Assembly: GCF_003012775.1 (NCBI RefSeq)
Contig: NZ_PXYG01000003.1
Coordinates: forward strand, 1-64,000
Direction of reading: 5' to 3'
Source of the DNA: Zobellella endophytica
GTDB taxonomy: Bacteria; Pseudomonadota; Gammaproteobacteria; Enterobacterales; Aeromonadaceae
Length of the DNA: 64,000 bases
The notes under the pieces were generated by a model. It searched no databases. It was given only the letters and a program-made list of their open reading frames with translations, and was not told the origin of the DNA. Positions 7,662-16,058 of the stretch are shown piece after piece. The translations under genes were made by a program, and so were the position numbers. How positions within the stretch are numbered: the first letter of the stretch is position 1; every line of letters starts with the position of its first letter.

Positions 7662-9440
7662 TTACCGCGCCCGCCCCTTGCTCTGCCACCTCGCCTTCTT
7701 GGCGTCCAGCTCCGCCCGCAGCTTGGCCTTGCGGCGCTCCTGCTCGCTCGGCCCTGGCGGGGTCGGCGTGCTGACGACCTTGTTCCCGAAGCGCAGCACA
7801 TCGAGTTGAGACAGGGTTTGCAGCCGGTTACGGCGCATCGGCGGCGGCTCCTGGCCGATTGGCGTTACTCCCGACCGTTTGGCCCGCCCCTGGATCCCGG
7901 TTGTACCCTGGCTGTTGGCCAGGGCCTGGCGACGGCGTTCCAGACCGGCATCCGCGAATCTAACAGGCAGTTGCCCATCCACAGCCGCCCGGATCACTCG
8001 GGCCTTGAACTCCGGCGAGCCATGCACGGTAATGCGGTCGCCATAACGCTCCATCGCCAGTCGTAGCGCATTCTGGATACCTGCCTGGTCGGATTCCCTG
8101 GATACCTGGAGCCGGTCGCCATCGTCGCGCACCGCACTGGAGCCGGCCCGGTAAATGATGGTGCCCTTCTTGGTGATGTTGTCGATCACCGGCGCATGAC
8201 CGGGCTTCGCCCGCCCCTCTCCCTTGAGGGTATTGCCCTTAAGGCCCTGGGCGGCCTCTCTGGCCCGCAGCGCGGCCAGGGCCTCGGCATCGCCCTGCAG
8301 GGCCTCCCGCTTGAGCCAATCGGCCCAAGTGCGCTTTCCGTGGGCCTCATGGATGGCCTGCCGTTCTTCCCGGTACTGCTTCTGGATGGCGTCAATGTCG
8401 GCTTTCAGGGCACTGCTGGCCTGGGCATACAGGAGCTTTTGGGTCAGCTTGCCGCCGCCAGTAAGCTTGATGGCCGCCCGCCTCGCCCTGCCGTTCATCT
8501 TGGCGTGCTCAATCCGGCGGTCTTTCCGTCGCCGGGCTTTATCCAGGGCGGCCGTTTTGTTGGCCGCCGCCGTCGCCTGCTCTGACTTGTACCGGGCGTA
8601 AAGCGCGCTGGTGTTCACCCGCAGCCGTACCGGATCTTTGCGGTACTGTCGGCGGGGCCTGGCCTGTTGCGCCTGGTCAGGCTCGAACGGGCCAAAACGT
8701 GCTTCCAGCTTCGGCTTGGAGAAATCCCGCCCCAGGGTGCTCGCCTTGACCATAACGTCATCGCCGGCCATCACCACCAACCCATTGCCCCGCCCCCGAA
8801 GTTCCAGGCCGTTGTCACGCATCACCCGGTGCAGCTCGCCCCAGGACTGCACGGCCTTGAGTTCGTCCAGGCACTCGCGCTTGATCCAGCCGATCAGGCT
8901 TTCAATACCGGCGTGGCGCTCCATGTCGGCCGCCCGGGCCTCGGCACCGCGCCGGCGCGGCATGTGGTTGTCCCGCTGCAACCCGTAATCCCGCTCCATG
9001 GCTTCGCACAGCTCGGCCAGCGTCTGGTGTGGGTAGTAGGGCTCGTGGATGGTGTTCCGCGTCGGGTGGATCTTGTTGATGGCGATATGGATATGCAGGT
9101 TGTCGGTGTCGTTGTGAACGGCACTGATACGCTGATGCTCGCCAAAGCCCAGTCCCTCGCAAATACGATCCTCGATGGCGGCCAGGGTCTCGGCTTCAAC
9201 CTGCTCCCCGGCCCGGAAGCTGACAATCAGGTGATAGGTTTTGTCGCTCTTCGCCCTGGTATTGGCAAACTGGGTCGCCAGCACTTCGCTGATCGCATCC
9301 CGGACCGAATGCGCCTCGCAATTGGTCAGCCGGACGGCCCCCAACCGATGCTCCTTGCTCTGTTTGTCGGTGATGTAATTCACCAACCCGGCAAAGTCGG
9401 ATTTGCCCTGTGAGCGCATGGCAACGTGTTTGGCTATCAT
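7662..9440 (-). CDS. traI: TraI-type MOB-P relaxase (RP4-like), shortened
   Basis: The protein has 592 residues. The N-terminus (MIAKHVAMRSQGKSDFAGLV, then NYITDKQ) is very close to my recollection of RP4 TraI, with nicking Tyr22 in the YIT motif. The His-rich metal motif is HNDTDNLHIHIAINKIHPTR (about 113-132). Relaxases nick oriT and pilot the strand during transfer. RP4 TraI is about 730 residues, so the C-terminal part is shorter here. The traJ stop overlaps the traI start by 4 bp, and oriT lies just upstream, as in IncP plasmids. No TraG coupling protein is nearby. Confidence 0.93.
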   Translation of the reverse strand: MIAKHVAMRSQGKSDFAGLVNYITDKQSKEHRLGAVRLTNCEAHSVRDAISEVLATQFANTRAKSDKTYHLIVSFRAGEQVEAETLAAIEDRICEGLGFGEHQRISAVHNDTDNLHIHIAINKIHPTRNTIHEPYYPHQTLAELCEAMERDYGLQRDNHMPRRRGAEARAADMERHAGIESLIGWIKRECLDELKAVQSWGELHRVMRDNGLELRGRGNGLVVMAGDDVMVKASTLGRDFSKPKLEARFGPFEPDQAQQARPRRQYRKDPVRLRVNTSALYARYKSEQATAAANKTAALDKARRRKDRRIEHAKMNGRARRAAIKLTGGGKLTQKLLYAQASSALKADIDAIQKQYREERQAIHEAHGKRTWADWLKREALQGDAEALAALRAREAAQGLKGNTLKGEGRAKPGHAPVIDNITKKGTIIYRAGSSAVRDDGDRLQVSRESDQAGIQNALRLAMERYGDRITVHGSPEFKARVIRAAVDGQLPVRFADAGLERRRQALANSQGTTGIQGRAKRSGVTPIGQEPPPMRRNRLQTLSQLDVLRFGNKVVSTPTPPGPSEQERRKAKLRAELDAKKARWQSKGRAR

Positions 9441-9811
9441 GACTCGGCCTTCGGCCGAAGTATGGACTCCATGAGGAGGCTCATCTGCTCCTGCGTCGCC
9501 TCGATGCGGCCCAGAACCGCCAGGATGGTATTGGCCCCGACTCCGGCCACCCTGGCGTCATTCGTCAGCCAGAGTTTCAGCAGGCCACCCAGTCGGCCCA
9601 GGTCGCCATTCACCCTGACCAATTCGCGCACCTGCTCGGCATCGGTCACACCGCGAACCTGGTAGCCCTGGCCGACCAAGCGCAGATAGGTCGAGGCGCT
9701 ATGGCCCGCCCTCCTGGCGTTGGTCTCGATGGCAGCCCTTTCCTCGGGCAGGCAATAGACCTTGATCGGATTACTGCCCTTTCTCGTTGGCTTGTTCTCG
9801 CTTGTCTCCAT
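9437..9811 (-). CDS. traJ: TraJ oriT-binding relaxosome protein
   Basis: The start is set at ATG 9811 (METSENKPTRKGS), giving 124 residues, the size of RP4 TraJ. The longer open frame upstream runs through oriT and is rejected. The conserved core NGDLGRLGGLLKLWLT (about 75-90) is characteristic of TraJ. TraJ binds an inverted repeat next to nic and recruits TraI. The gene is translationally coupled to traI. Confidence 0.92.
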   Translation of the reverse strand: METSENKPTRKGSNPIKVYCLPEERAAIETNARRAGHSASTYLRLVGQGYQVRGVTDAEQVRELVRVNGDLGRLGGLLKLWLTNDARVAGVGANTILAVLGRIEATQEQMSLLMESILRPKAES

Positions 9812-9849
9812 GTCACCGTCCTCTTCGTGATTGCCAGCTGAGCTGGACG

Positions 9850-9960
9850 GCCCCGCAGGGCAGGATGAACGTTGAGCACCGCAGGTGCGAATAAGGGCCG
9901 GTGAAGAGGCTCCGCCATGCTTGCATGGTGGGCCTACTTCACACATCCTGCCCGCACCTC
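9850..9960. other. oriT: RP4 (IncP)-type origin of transfer, oriT
   Basis: The sequence follows the RP4 oriT layout closely: TTGAGCACCGCAGGTGCG then AATAAGGG at 9872-9897, a TraJ-type inverted repeat between GTGAAG (9901) and CTTCAC (9942) with an inner CGCCATGC/GCATGGTG hairpin, then ACATCCTGCCCGC. By analogy nic lies in ATCCTG|C, between 9950 and 9951. It directly precedes traJ. The comparison is from memory of the RP4 sequence. Confidence 0.88.
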
Positions 9961-10205
9961 GGCGTTGATTCTTGCGCGTACGCCATGTGCAAAGCATCGC
10001 TATTACCGTGCACTCGTCGTGTAATCCTGTGGAATCGCACACAATCAGCCTTAAACAGCGCAGTAGCTGATGCTTGCAGCGATAATGCAGCGCGCCAACA
10101 GCGGTAAAACAGCGCTCTAATCGTGTTCGCCCCATGGCAGCTGACCTTGCGCTTTACACTTTGGAATACACAGGTTTCCACCCGCTTTCCCCACTACCAG
10201 CCCGG

Positions 10206-10383
10206 CCGCCCCTCAAATGTCAATAACGCCAAAGTGCCGTACCTCAAGCCGTCAACCAGACCAAAATGCTGACTCCAGGTGGCAATAAAACCGTAACCGG
10301 CGCTCCCTGGTGTCAATCAAGCCGGATGGCTGCCCCTCAAATGTCAATAAAACCGAGGCCCCGCCCCTCAAGTGTCAATAAAC
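10206..10383. repeat. oriV: Six iterons of a putative oriV
   Basis: Six imperfect direct repeats, consensus about CCCCTCAARTGTCAATAAA followed by RCC, begin near 10206, 10239, 10269, 10300, 10330 and 10361, a period of about 31 bp (three helical turns). Copies 1, 5 and 6 are closest to consensus; 2 to 4 have drifted. Iterons beside a RepC-like initiator are the expected binding sites for replication initiation. Confidence 0.72.
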
Positions 10384-10437
10384 CACGCCATAGCAATTCC
10401 TTTGCGACGCTCCTTTGTCTTCTCCGGCCGCTCTGTA

Positions 10438-10561
10438 GCCGGAGGTCAACTCCGGCCTGGCAGCCCTCCCCTCCTGGCGTTCAACCATCGGCCGTAGGCC
10501 GATTGATAAAGCCCGACAGGGCTTTATCAAGAAAGGTGTAATCGCCCGCATCAAGCGGGCG
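10438..10561. other. Cluster of four hairpins in the origin region
   Basis: Four consecutive perfect stem-loops: 10438-10456 (7 bp), 10487-10503 (7 bp), 10503-10530 (12 bp, TTGATAAAGCCC stem) and 10543-10561 (7 bp). They lie between the iterons and the initiator gene. In RSF1010, single-strand initiation sites form hairpins in a similar position, so these may be ssi-like primase sites; some could instead be terminators. Bases 9961-10205 hold no gene I can support. Confidence 0.5.
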
Positions 10562-10619
10562 GTTATACCGCCTGGATATCCTGAAATATCCTGAAGATCC
10601 TGCTAAAACGGCAAAAATT

Positions 10620-10703
10620 CGGGCGGCTGTACCACGCGTCCGGGCGGTTGTGCCACGCCTTCGGGCGGGTACGCCACGCTATCGGGCGGCTGTGCCACGC
10701 TTC
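10620..10703. repeat. Four tandem 21-bp repeats at the repC 3' end
   Basis: Four adjacent units of exactly 21 bp start at 10620, 10641, 10662 and 10683, each CGGGCGGnTnYnCCACGC plus three variable bases. The last unit overlaps the end of the RepC-like gene. Because the unit is seven codons long, it encodes a heptad repeat on the minus strand; see the RepC entry. Confidence 0.85.
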
Positions 10704-11446
10704 ACCCTGTTCTCATCAGTGATTTCTATCCCCAGCTCGGCAAGCCCAGCGGCATCATGTTTCAGTCGTCTACGCCCATCCCGTATGGCCTGGCCAGCAA
10801 CATCATCACCGCATACGGCACGGATCAGGGTATCCATATGCCAGCCCCCGGCTGGATCATGCTTATGGGTCAACACATGGCGAGCTACCGCTTGACTGAT
10901 CCCATGCTTGAGCCTGGTGATAGGCGCCGGCTGGTAGTGAAGGGATAAGTCGTGCTCCAGCAGCATGACCAAGGCAACTCCCAACCGGACACGCCACAGG
11001 TTGCGTTTTCCCCTGGTCAGAGGGTCGGGACGAGTCATCGGTGATGGTATTACGTGATCGATCAGGCCCCCGATAATTGGAAAATCAAACTGCGGCGTCT
11101 CTATAGTGATGGTCGCCGCCCGCAGTTCAGCCAACAGCTTCTCAATCTGGGTAAGGCTGTATTGATGATCGGACATTGTCCGGCGAAGCTTCGCAGGGTC
11201 TACCAGAAGCTCCACTCCGCCATCCGACACATCCCGCTTCCGCTCGGCAACGTACAGCATGGATTCCATAAGGTCGGCATGGCGCTGTCCGAGCCTGCCG
11301 GTTACTCGACAGCGACCAAAGCAGGTGTCCATCCACTGTCCCTTGCGTTCTCGGGGACGCTGAGTGGGCTGATAGATCATCACACGAGCCTGTAATGCCG
11401 TGCTGGTGGGAGCGACCTTGTTACCAGTTGTCATCACCAATCCCAA
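10679..11446 (-). CDS. repC: RepC-like replication initiator, possible 3' frameshift
   Basis: The protein has 255 residues from 11446 (or 251 from ATG 11434). Its position after the RSF1010-like repA and beside iterons, and its C-terminal winged-helix-like region (about 190-245), support an IncQ-type initiator; sequence identity to RSF1010 RepC looks low. The gene overlaps repA by 26 bp. The present stop lies in the first of four 21-bp repeats. One frame away the region stays open to 10603 and would encode SVAQPPD, SVAYPPE, GVAQPPG and RVVQPPEFLPF. The gene may therefore have suffered a one-base indel that removed a Pro-rich heptad tail. Confidence 0.7.
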   Translation of the reverse strand: MGLVMTTGNKVAPTSTALQARVMIYQPTQRPRERKGQWMDTCFGRCRVTGRLGQRHADLMESMLYVAERKRDVSDGGVELLVDPAKLRRTMSDHQYSLTQIEKLLAELRAATITIETPQFDFPIIGGLIDHVIPSPMTRPDPLTRGKRNLWRVRLGVALVMLLEHDLSLHYQPAPITRLKHGISQAVARHVLTHKHDPAGGWHMDTLIRAVCGDDVAGQAIRDGRRRLKHDAAGLAELGIEITDENRVKRGTAAR

Positions 11447-12272
11447 CCACTGCTTTCGGCTTCACAAACTGCTGCCGCTTTTGCCGCTCCAGAACGGCCG
11501 GCTTGAGTACGCCCCCTTCATGTCGGCGCAACCAACGTTCGGGAAAAGGTGCGCCGTAATTGGCTTTGCTTACGCCAAAGCGGACGAAGTAACCCCGTTG
11601 GCCGTCATCCACTCCCCATTCCTCGGCCTCCCCTGGCGTCATGCCTGAGAGGTAGGATTGCCAACGGATGTTATCGACCAGCACAGATGAGCCACGGCTG
11701 GCTTGCTGTTGGTCGCCAGCGCCCATCATGGCCGCTCCCTTGCTGGAATGATGCAGAAATACGATGGCGCAGCCCGTTTCGGCGGCGATGGCCTCCATCC
11801 GGCCAATCACCTGCGACATGGGCCCGCTGGCATTCTCTTCCTCGATATGGAAACGGCGCAGTGTATCCAAGATCAGCAGGCGTCGACCCTCTGCAACCTG
11901 CCTGAGGCCATCAAACCATGCCGAAGACATAATGTCGGGGCACCTGCCAATCAATGGCTCAACCAGCAGTCCATCAGCCACCGCCTGCTGCTGTGGAGGC
12001 GTGAGGTACCTTCCCAGGACGTGCAGCCGATGATGGATAGCCGCAGTCGGATCTTCGGCTGGCAGGTAAGCCACGGCGCCGGAGGGAAACTCGCCAATAT
12101 CCAGCAGGTCGGGACCACCGGCAATCTGTGCCGCCAGTTGCAAGGCCAGCATGGACTTACCCGCCCCGCCAGGCGACACAATAGCCCCCACGGTTCCCGC
12201 AACCATATTCGGCAAAACGTAATCAATCGCCGGCGGCAGCTCAGTAAAAGCAGACATGAGATCAAGAGCCAT
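11421..12272 (-). CDS. repA: RepA-type hexameric replication helicase (IncQ-like)
   Basis: The start is taken as ATG 12272 (MALDLMSAFTELPP), giving 283 residues, the size of RSF1010 RepA. Walker A is SPGGAGKSMLALQLAAQ (about 33-49), Walker B is LLILDTLRRFHIEEEN, and a motif H3/H4-like block is VFLHHSSKGAAMMGAGDQQQ. The protein closely resembles my memory of RSF1010 RepA (for example DYVLPNMVAGTVGA), a 5'-3' helicase that opens the IncQ origin. It lies 4 bp downstream of the alpA-like gene and overlaps repC. Confidence 0.92.
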   Translation of the reverse strand: MALDLMSAFTELPPAIDYVLPNMVAGTVGAIVSPGGAGKSMLALQLAAQIAGGPDLLDIGEFPSGAVAYLPAEDPTAAIHHRLHVLGRYLTPPQQQAVADGLLVEPLIGRCPDIMSSAWFDGLRQVAEGRRLLILDTLRRFHIEEENASGPMSQVIGRMEAIAAETGCAIVFLHHSSKGAAMMGAGDQQQASRGSSVLVDNIRWQSYLSGMTPGEAEEWGVDDGQRGYFVRFGVSKANYGAPFPERWLRRHEGGVLKPAVLERQKRQQFVKPKAVVGIGDDNW

Positions 12273-12276
12273 ATCG

Positions 12277-12507
12277 TTACCCACCCATGAAATAGCCAGG
12301 GCGCATGGCTTGGATACCAGACGACTTACGCTCTTCAATCCACTTCTCAACCTCTTCCAGATCCCAGGCAACATTTCTGCTTGTTAGTGCAATGCGACGC
12401 GGAAATTCGCCACGCTGTTCTAGGTTGTAAATTGTCCGAGCGGAAAGCGGAATCATCTCCAGAAGTGCCTTTCTATTAATAAGTGTTTTATGTGCCATTG
12501 ATTGCAT
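12277..12507 (-). CDS. AlpA-family DNA-binding regulator
   Basis: A 76-residue protein. Start ATG 12507 has GGGAGG 7 nt upstream; an inner ATG lies at 12498. The core is a MerR/AlpA-type winged helix (LLEMIPLSARTIYNLEQRGEFPRRI...WDLEEVEKWIEER). AlpA proteins act as activators or excisionase-like factors in integrative elements. As first gene of alpA-repA-repC, it probably controls replication or excision; that is inference. Confidence 0.8.
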   Translation of the reverse strand: MQSMAHKTLINRKALLEMIPLSARTIYNLEQRGEFPRRIALTSRNVAWDLEEVEKWIEERKSSGIQAMRPGYFMGG

Positions 12508-12728
12508 GTATTTGCCTCCCAAGACCAGAAGAGACTTTAATACTAACAACAAAAATAATTTTTTAAATAAAAAATAAAATTAAACCTTCAACTTAAAAGC
12601 CAAGCTAAAGTTAAATTTCGATATATCGAAATCACAAACAAGCGAACATAAAAAGTTAAGCTAAACCTTTTCACGAAAATAAAGAAACAGAAAAAAGAGC
12701 ACTATAAAATGACATAGCCACCTTGGTT

Positions 12729-12741
12729 TTTAGCCGCTAAA
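12729..12741. promoter_or_regulatory. KorB operator (OB), site 3
   Basis: Perfect TTTAGCCGCTAAA in the control region of alpA-repA-repC, about 220 bp upstream of the alpA start. Confidence 0.75.
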
Positions 12742-12865
12742 ACCTCAAAAAAAGCGCACACCCTAAAAAGTAGTAGTTGTTTTGACTAGCACATAAAGCA
12801 ACCTTCGACACGCCAAGCTATATGTAAACCTGGCAAAAACTTGATCAAAATTCAGGCCACATAAT

Positions 12866-12878
12866 TTTAGCGGCTAAA
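12866..12878. promoter_or_regulatory. KorB operator (OB), site 4
   Basis: Perfect TTTAGCGGCTAAA, 137 bp from site 3. The central base is G where the other three sites have C, as the S in the consensus allows. Confidence 0.75.
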
Positions 12879-13071
12879 ATACATGACTAGAATTTAGACT
12901 ACATTCTCTGCGCAAGATGGGAGGCAGGATTGAGTGTGTATTAGAGCCGGCCAATTTTTCGGGGAGGGTTACACCGTGGTTAGTTTGTAGTGGCCTAACT
13001 GGTAAAACACCAGCTCAAAGACTAGAATTAGCTTAGGGGCCGGTTGAGATCCAAAAAATACTTTCCCTTCC

Positions 13072-14487
13072 TCATAATCTTGGCTCAGATAAAAACCAGT
13101 TCATAAATTCATGAAAGTCTATTTTTTGTTCAACATGTGAAAAGTCTTTTTTTAGTCTGTCGGACATTGTATCGTCATTGATAATCATCTCTTTATGTGG
13201 ACTCTTATCTAAAATTGACATAAACAAAGTAAAGTATGAATGAAAAGAGGGTTGATCATAGAAGTTATATGCTGCTCTGACTGGCCCAGTATTTTTCATG
13301 GCTGGGTATCCAGATATGACTAGCAAGTTTGCAATAATATTTAACTGAACATTGGGAGAAATGCCAAAATCATTATATCCTAACTGCCTTGCACAACGAT
13401 TCCAGCGTTTCATATCGTGCTTTTTATCTAATAAAATATTGATAATTGTTTTCTTTAACCTTAGGACTCTAGTATCATAATCTTCCTTATATACTTGATA
13501 CAACCATTCACTATTGCGAGTAACGTCTACAAAAGGCCATCCTTTTTTAACATTAACTAAAAAATCTTCCCATGTCCTGCACTGCCATGAAGATATATTC
13601 TGCGCCACAAACCTTTTCCCTTGTGACTCCAACTTCTGTCTATTACCATCATCAACAGATATGAAGTCATAATAGAATGCAGCTCCATCTTTAAAGTGAA
13701 CATCATCAAATGAGATAATCTTATCGCTCCATCTACATTTAATTAACCCATCAATTATGGTTGAGTCTATGTACTTTACCAGCACTTTAAGGCTATTATA
13801 GGTTTTAGAGATCTTGGCGAGACTACCATTAAAGAAAAAAATACTCCCTCTATTTGCAAAAGCAATGTCTTTTTGAACTTGTTTCATTTCAATTGCATTG
13901 GTTTTGTATATCTCAGAAACCAACTCTGAGCTTTCAGCACTTAACCAAACCAGCCTCATCCCCTTTTTATTGTAAAAGGCTTTACGCTTTACAATAACAG
14001 CCGGATTTTCGCTTCTCATCTGTATCTCAAAAACAACATCTTGCCCTTTATATTTAGCATGTAAGTCGGGCTTTCTCCTTTCTAGATTGTCTAGACTGAC
14101 AATAAAGCGTCTATCAACATCAATTACTTCCCAACCATCGATCACTTCAAGTGTTTCTTGAAGTAACCTTTTCATTTCTCTGTGTCGCTTACCTTCCTTA
14201 ATCCCTGCGTAAATTTCACCTAGCGTCTTAGAATCACGTTTCCATAAGCATTCTTTTCCTGCTTGATGCTGAACATGATATTTGTGGCCACTCTCATGAC
14301 TATCACTACGCTTTGCATAGAGGATTACCGGAGACTTGCAATGAAAACAGAGAAACCTCTTTTTATTTTCATTATTCGCTCGTATCTCATGGATTTCCCT
14401 TATACCAAGATGTTCCTCAAAGAACTCGACAGAGATCATCTCATTATGTAGCGAGTCAAGCACAATGGGGATCTGCAATTTTCTCAT
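13072..14487 (-). CDS. DUF6035 / CoiA-like nuclease-fold cargo protein
   Basis: The start is set at ATG 14487 because GGAGGT lies 7 nt upstream; this gives 471 residues. The N-terminal part has a zinc-finger-like block (FLCFHCKSPV, then a His/Cys-rich segment ending GKECLWK). It is followed by a nuclease-like core RRKPDLHAKYKGQDVVFEIQ (Asp, then Glu-x-Gln), the arrangement seen in CoiA and DUF6035 proteins. The C-terminal 250 residues are helical and unassigned. The gene is much more AT-rich than its neighbours, so it was probably acquired separately as cargo. A defence or competence-like DNA-processing role is possible but not shown. Confidence 0.7.
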   Translation of the reverse strand: MRKLQIPIVLDSLHNEMISVEFFEEHLGIREIHEIRANNENKKRFLCFHCKSPVILYAKRSDSHESGHKYHVQHQAGKECLWKRDSKTLGEIYAGIKEGKRHREMKRLLQETLEVIDGWEVIDVDRRFIVSLDNLERRKPDLHAKYKGQDVVFEIQMRSENPAVIVKRKAFYNKKGMRLVWLSAESSELVSEIYKTNAIEMKQVQKDIAFANRGSIFFFNGSLAKISKTYNSLKVLVKYIDSTIIDGLIKCRWSDKIISFDDVHFKDGAAFYYDFISVDDGNRQKLESQGKRFVAQNISSWQCRTWEDFLVNVKKGWPFVDVTRNSEWLYQVYKEDYDTRVLRLKKTIINILLDKKHDMKRWNRCARQLGYNDFGISPNVQLNIIANLLVISGYPAMKNTGPVRAAYNFYDQPSFHSYFTLFMSILDKSPHKEMIINDDTMSDRLKKDFSHVEQKIDFHEFMNWFLSEPRL

Positions 14488-14573
14488 ACCATTCACCTCC
14501 ACTTGCTCATCAACCACTAAAAATATCACATAATCCACTGATTTAAATTAACTTTTCAAATAAAGATTTTCTT

Positions 14574-14807
14574 TCACGAAAGGAGTGTGACAATAAAATA
14601 GGCACACAGGGATTTATGCTCATCGAGGCGATTTTGGCAACTAGTCTTTTCGATTTTTCCACCACGATGAGACTGAATCACGTTCAAATTGAGAAGGACA
14701 TTAAACGTACTGACCGACTGGGGAGCGATATCGCAAAGATCCCCTACGCCATTGGGCTGCGTCCTCATCAATACAATGATGGATTGCCGTCGGCTCAGGC
14801 CGAGCAT
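14574..14807 (-). pseudogene. Possible remnant of a winged-helix regulator
   Basis: An open stretch of 77 residues contains RRQSIIVLMRTQPNGVGDLC followed by a segment resembling the recognition helix of ArsR-type repressors. It is short, lacks a good ribosome binding site and ends in unrelated residues, so at best it is a fragment. The surrounding 14488-14845 holds nothing else I can support. Confidence 0.2.
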
Positions 14808-14845
14808 CGGTATATAATAATTTACTGTGTGGAATTAGTTGACCA

Positions 14846-16039
14846 CTACACTTCAGTCGTCCACTCATCAATCATATCCGCCCAGTCCTGCAACATGGCG
14901 GCACGCTGCTCGCGGTACTCGGCTTTGTTATACACCGCCCTTACGCCCTTCTGTTCGTGGGCCAGGCATTTCTCAATCCAGTCGGTATTGTAGCCGGCTT
15001 CGTGCAGCAGGGTGCTGGCAGTGCGGCGCAGATCGTGGGGACCGAACTTGGCCAGGCGCTGCCCTTCTTTTTGGGCCAGCTTATAGGTCAGGTCCAGCAC
15101 GCGGTTCAGGGTGGCGCTGCTCATGGGCAAGTCGGAGTCGTAACGGGACGGCAGAACGTAGTCTGAGCCTCCCGAGAAGGTCTTCAGGGCAATCAGGATA
15201 TCCAGGGCCTGCCGGGATAGGAACACCAGGTGGGGGTTCCGCCGCTTCATCCGCTCCTTGGGGATGGTCCACAGCGCCTCGCTGAAATTGATCTCGCTCC
15301 AGGTGGCATTGGTCAGCTCGCTTTTGCGCACCATGGTCAGCAGCAACAGCTTGACCGCCGCCCGGATGGAGGGCGATGTACCGATCCGCCCCATGTACTC
15401 ATACATGAGCCGGATTTCCTCCGGCGACAGGGTACGGTCTCGCGGCTCAAACCTGGCGATGCTGGTGGGCCTTACCAGGTCGGCCGGGTTCTCTACCTTC
15501 TGCCCCCGCTCGATGGCCCAGCGATAAACCTGGAGCACAATATCACGGGTGTGAACGGCCGTCGCAGGAGCACCCCGCTCCACAATGGCATCGGTCAGCA
15601 TGCGCAAATCTTCATGGGTGATCTCGGTCAGCTTCTGATTACCGAATTTCTTCTCCAGTTCCCGGGCATAAACCGAGCGGCGCATATCACGGGTAGAGTC
15701 CGCCATCTGGTAGCCCCGCAGCCACTTTTCCGCCCAGGCACCAAAGGTTTCGGCGTCTTTCACCCGGGCCTTGTTCCGGGCTTTCTCCTTGGCCGGTGAC
15801 TTGCCATCGGCCACCATGCGCTTGGCTTCATTCAGCCGCTCCCGGGCTTCCGCCAGGGTAATGCCGCCCACGCCATAACGACCGAAGGTGATCGTCTCCT
15901 GCCGACCATGGATGGAATAGTTGTAACGGAACGAGACGGTGCCGGCCGGCGTCACGGCCACATAGAGGCCATCCCGGTCGTTCACCTTGTAGAGCTTCTC
16001 CCTGGGCTTGAGGTTACGCAGCTTGGTATCGGTCAGCAT
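14846..16039 (-). CDS. Tyrosine recombinase / integrase of the element
   Basis: The protein has 397 residues from ATG 16039, with AAGGA 8 nt upstream. An N-terminal DUF4102 arm-binding domain (LTDTKLRNLKPREKLYKVND...) precedes a SAM-like core-binding domain and the C-terminal catalytic domain. Catalytic residues are visible: Arg in TMVRKSEL, HDLRR (His-x-x-Arg), His in CLAHEQKG and Tyr in YNKAEY. P4-type integrases beside the 3' end of guaA are known for islands that insert into the last bases of guaA, so this enzyme probably catalysed insertion there. Repeats that may be its binding sites lie directly upstream. Confidence 0.93.
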   Translation of the reverse strand: MLTDTKLRNLKPREKLYKVNDRDGLYVAVTPAGTVSFRYNYSIHGRQETITFGRYGVGGITLAEARERLNEAKRMVADGKSPAKEKARNKARVKDAETFGAWAEKWLRGYQMADSTRDMRRSVYARELEKKFGNQKLTEITHEDLRMLTDAIVERGAPATAVHTRDIVLQVYRWAIERGQKVENPADLVRPTSIARFEPRDRTLSPEEIRLMYEYMGRIGTSPSIRAAVKLLLLTMVRKSELTNATWSEINFSEALWTIPKERMKRRNPHLVFLSRQALDILIALKTFSGGSDYVLPSRYDSDLPMSSATLNRVLDLTYKLAQKEGQRLAKFGPHDLRRTASTLLHEAGYNTDWIEKCLAHEQKGVRAVYNKAEYREQRAAMLQDWADMIDEWTTEV

Positions 16040-16058
16040 CAGTCTTGTCCTTCGTCGG

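Larger units (their letters stand above)
12508..13071. promoter_or_regulatory. AT-rich control region upstream of alpA-repA-repC
   Basis: About 560 bp, markedly AT-rich, with no coding sequence I can support. It holds two KorB operators (12729-12741 and 12866-12878). It contains the promoter(s) of the replication genes, but I cannot assign -35/-10 boxes with confidence. Confidence 0.5.

Noticed and set aside
9437-10135. Longer 232-codon form of TraJ
   Set aside because: The extension runs through oriT and has no similarity to TraJ; the ATG at 9811 gives the RP4 TraJ length and N-terminus.
10206-10383. CRISPR array reading of the spaced repeats
   Set aside because: The repeats are drifted and short with 9-11 bp spacers, and lie beside a replication initiator. 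They fit iterons, not CRISPR.
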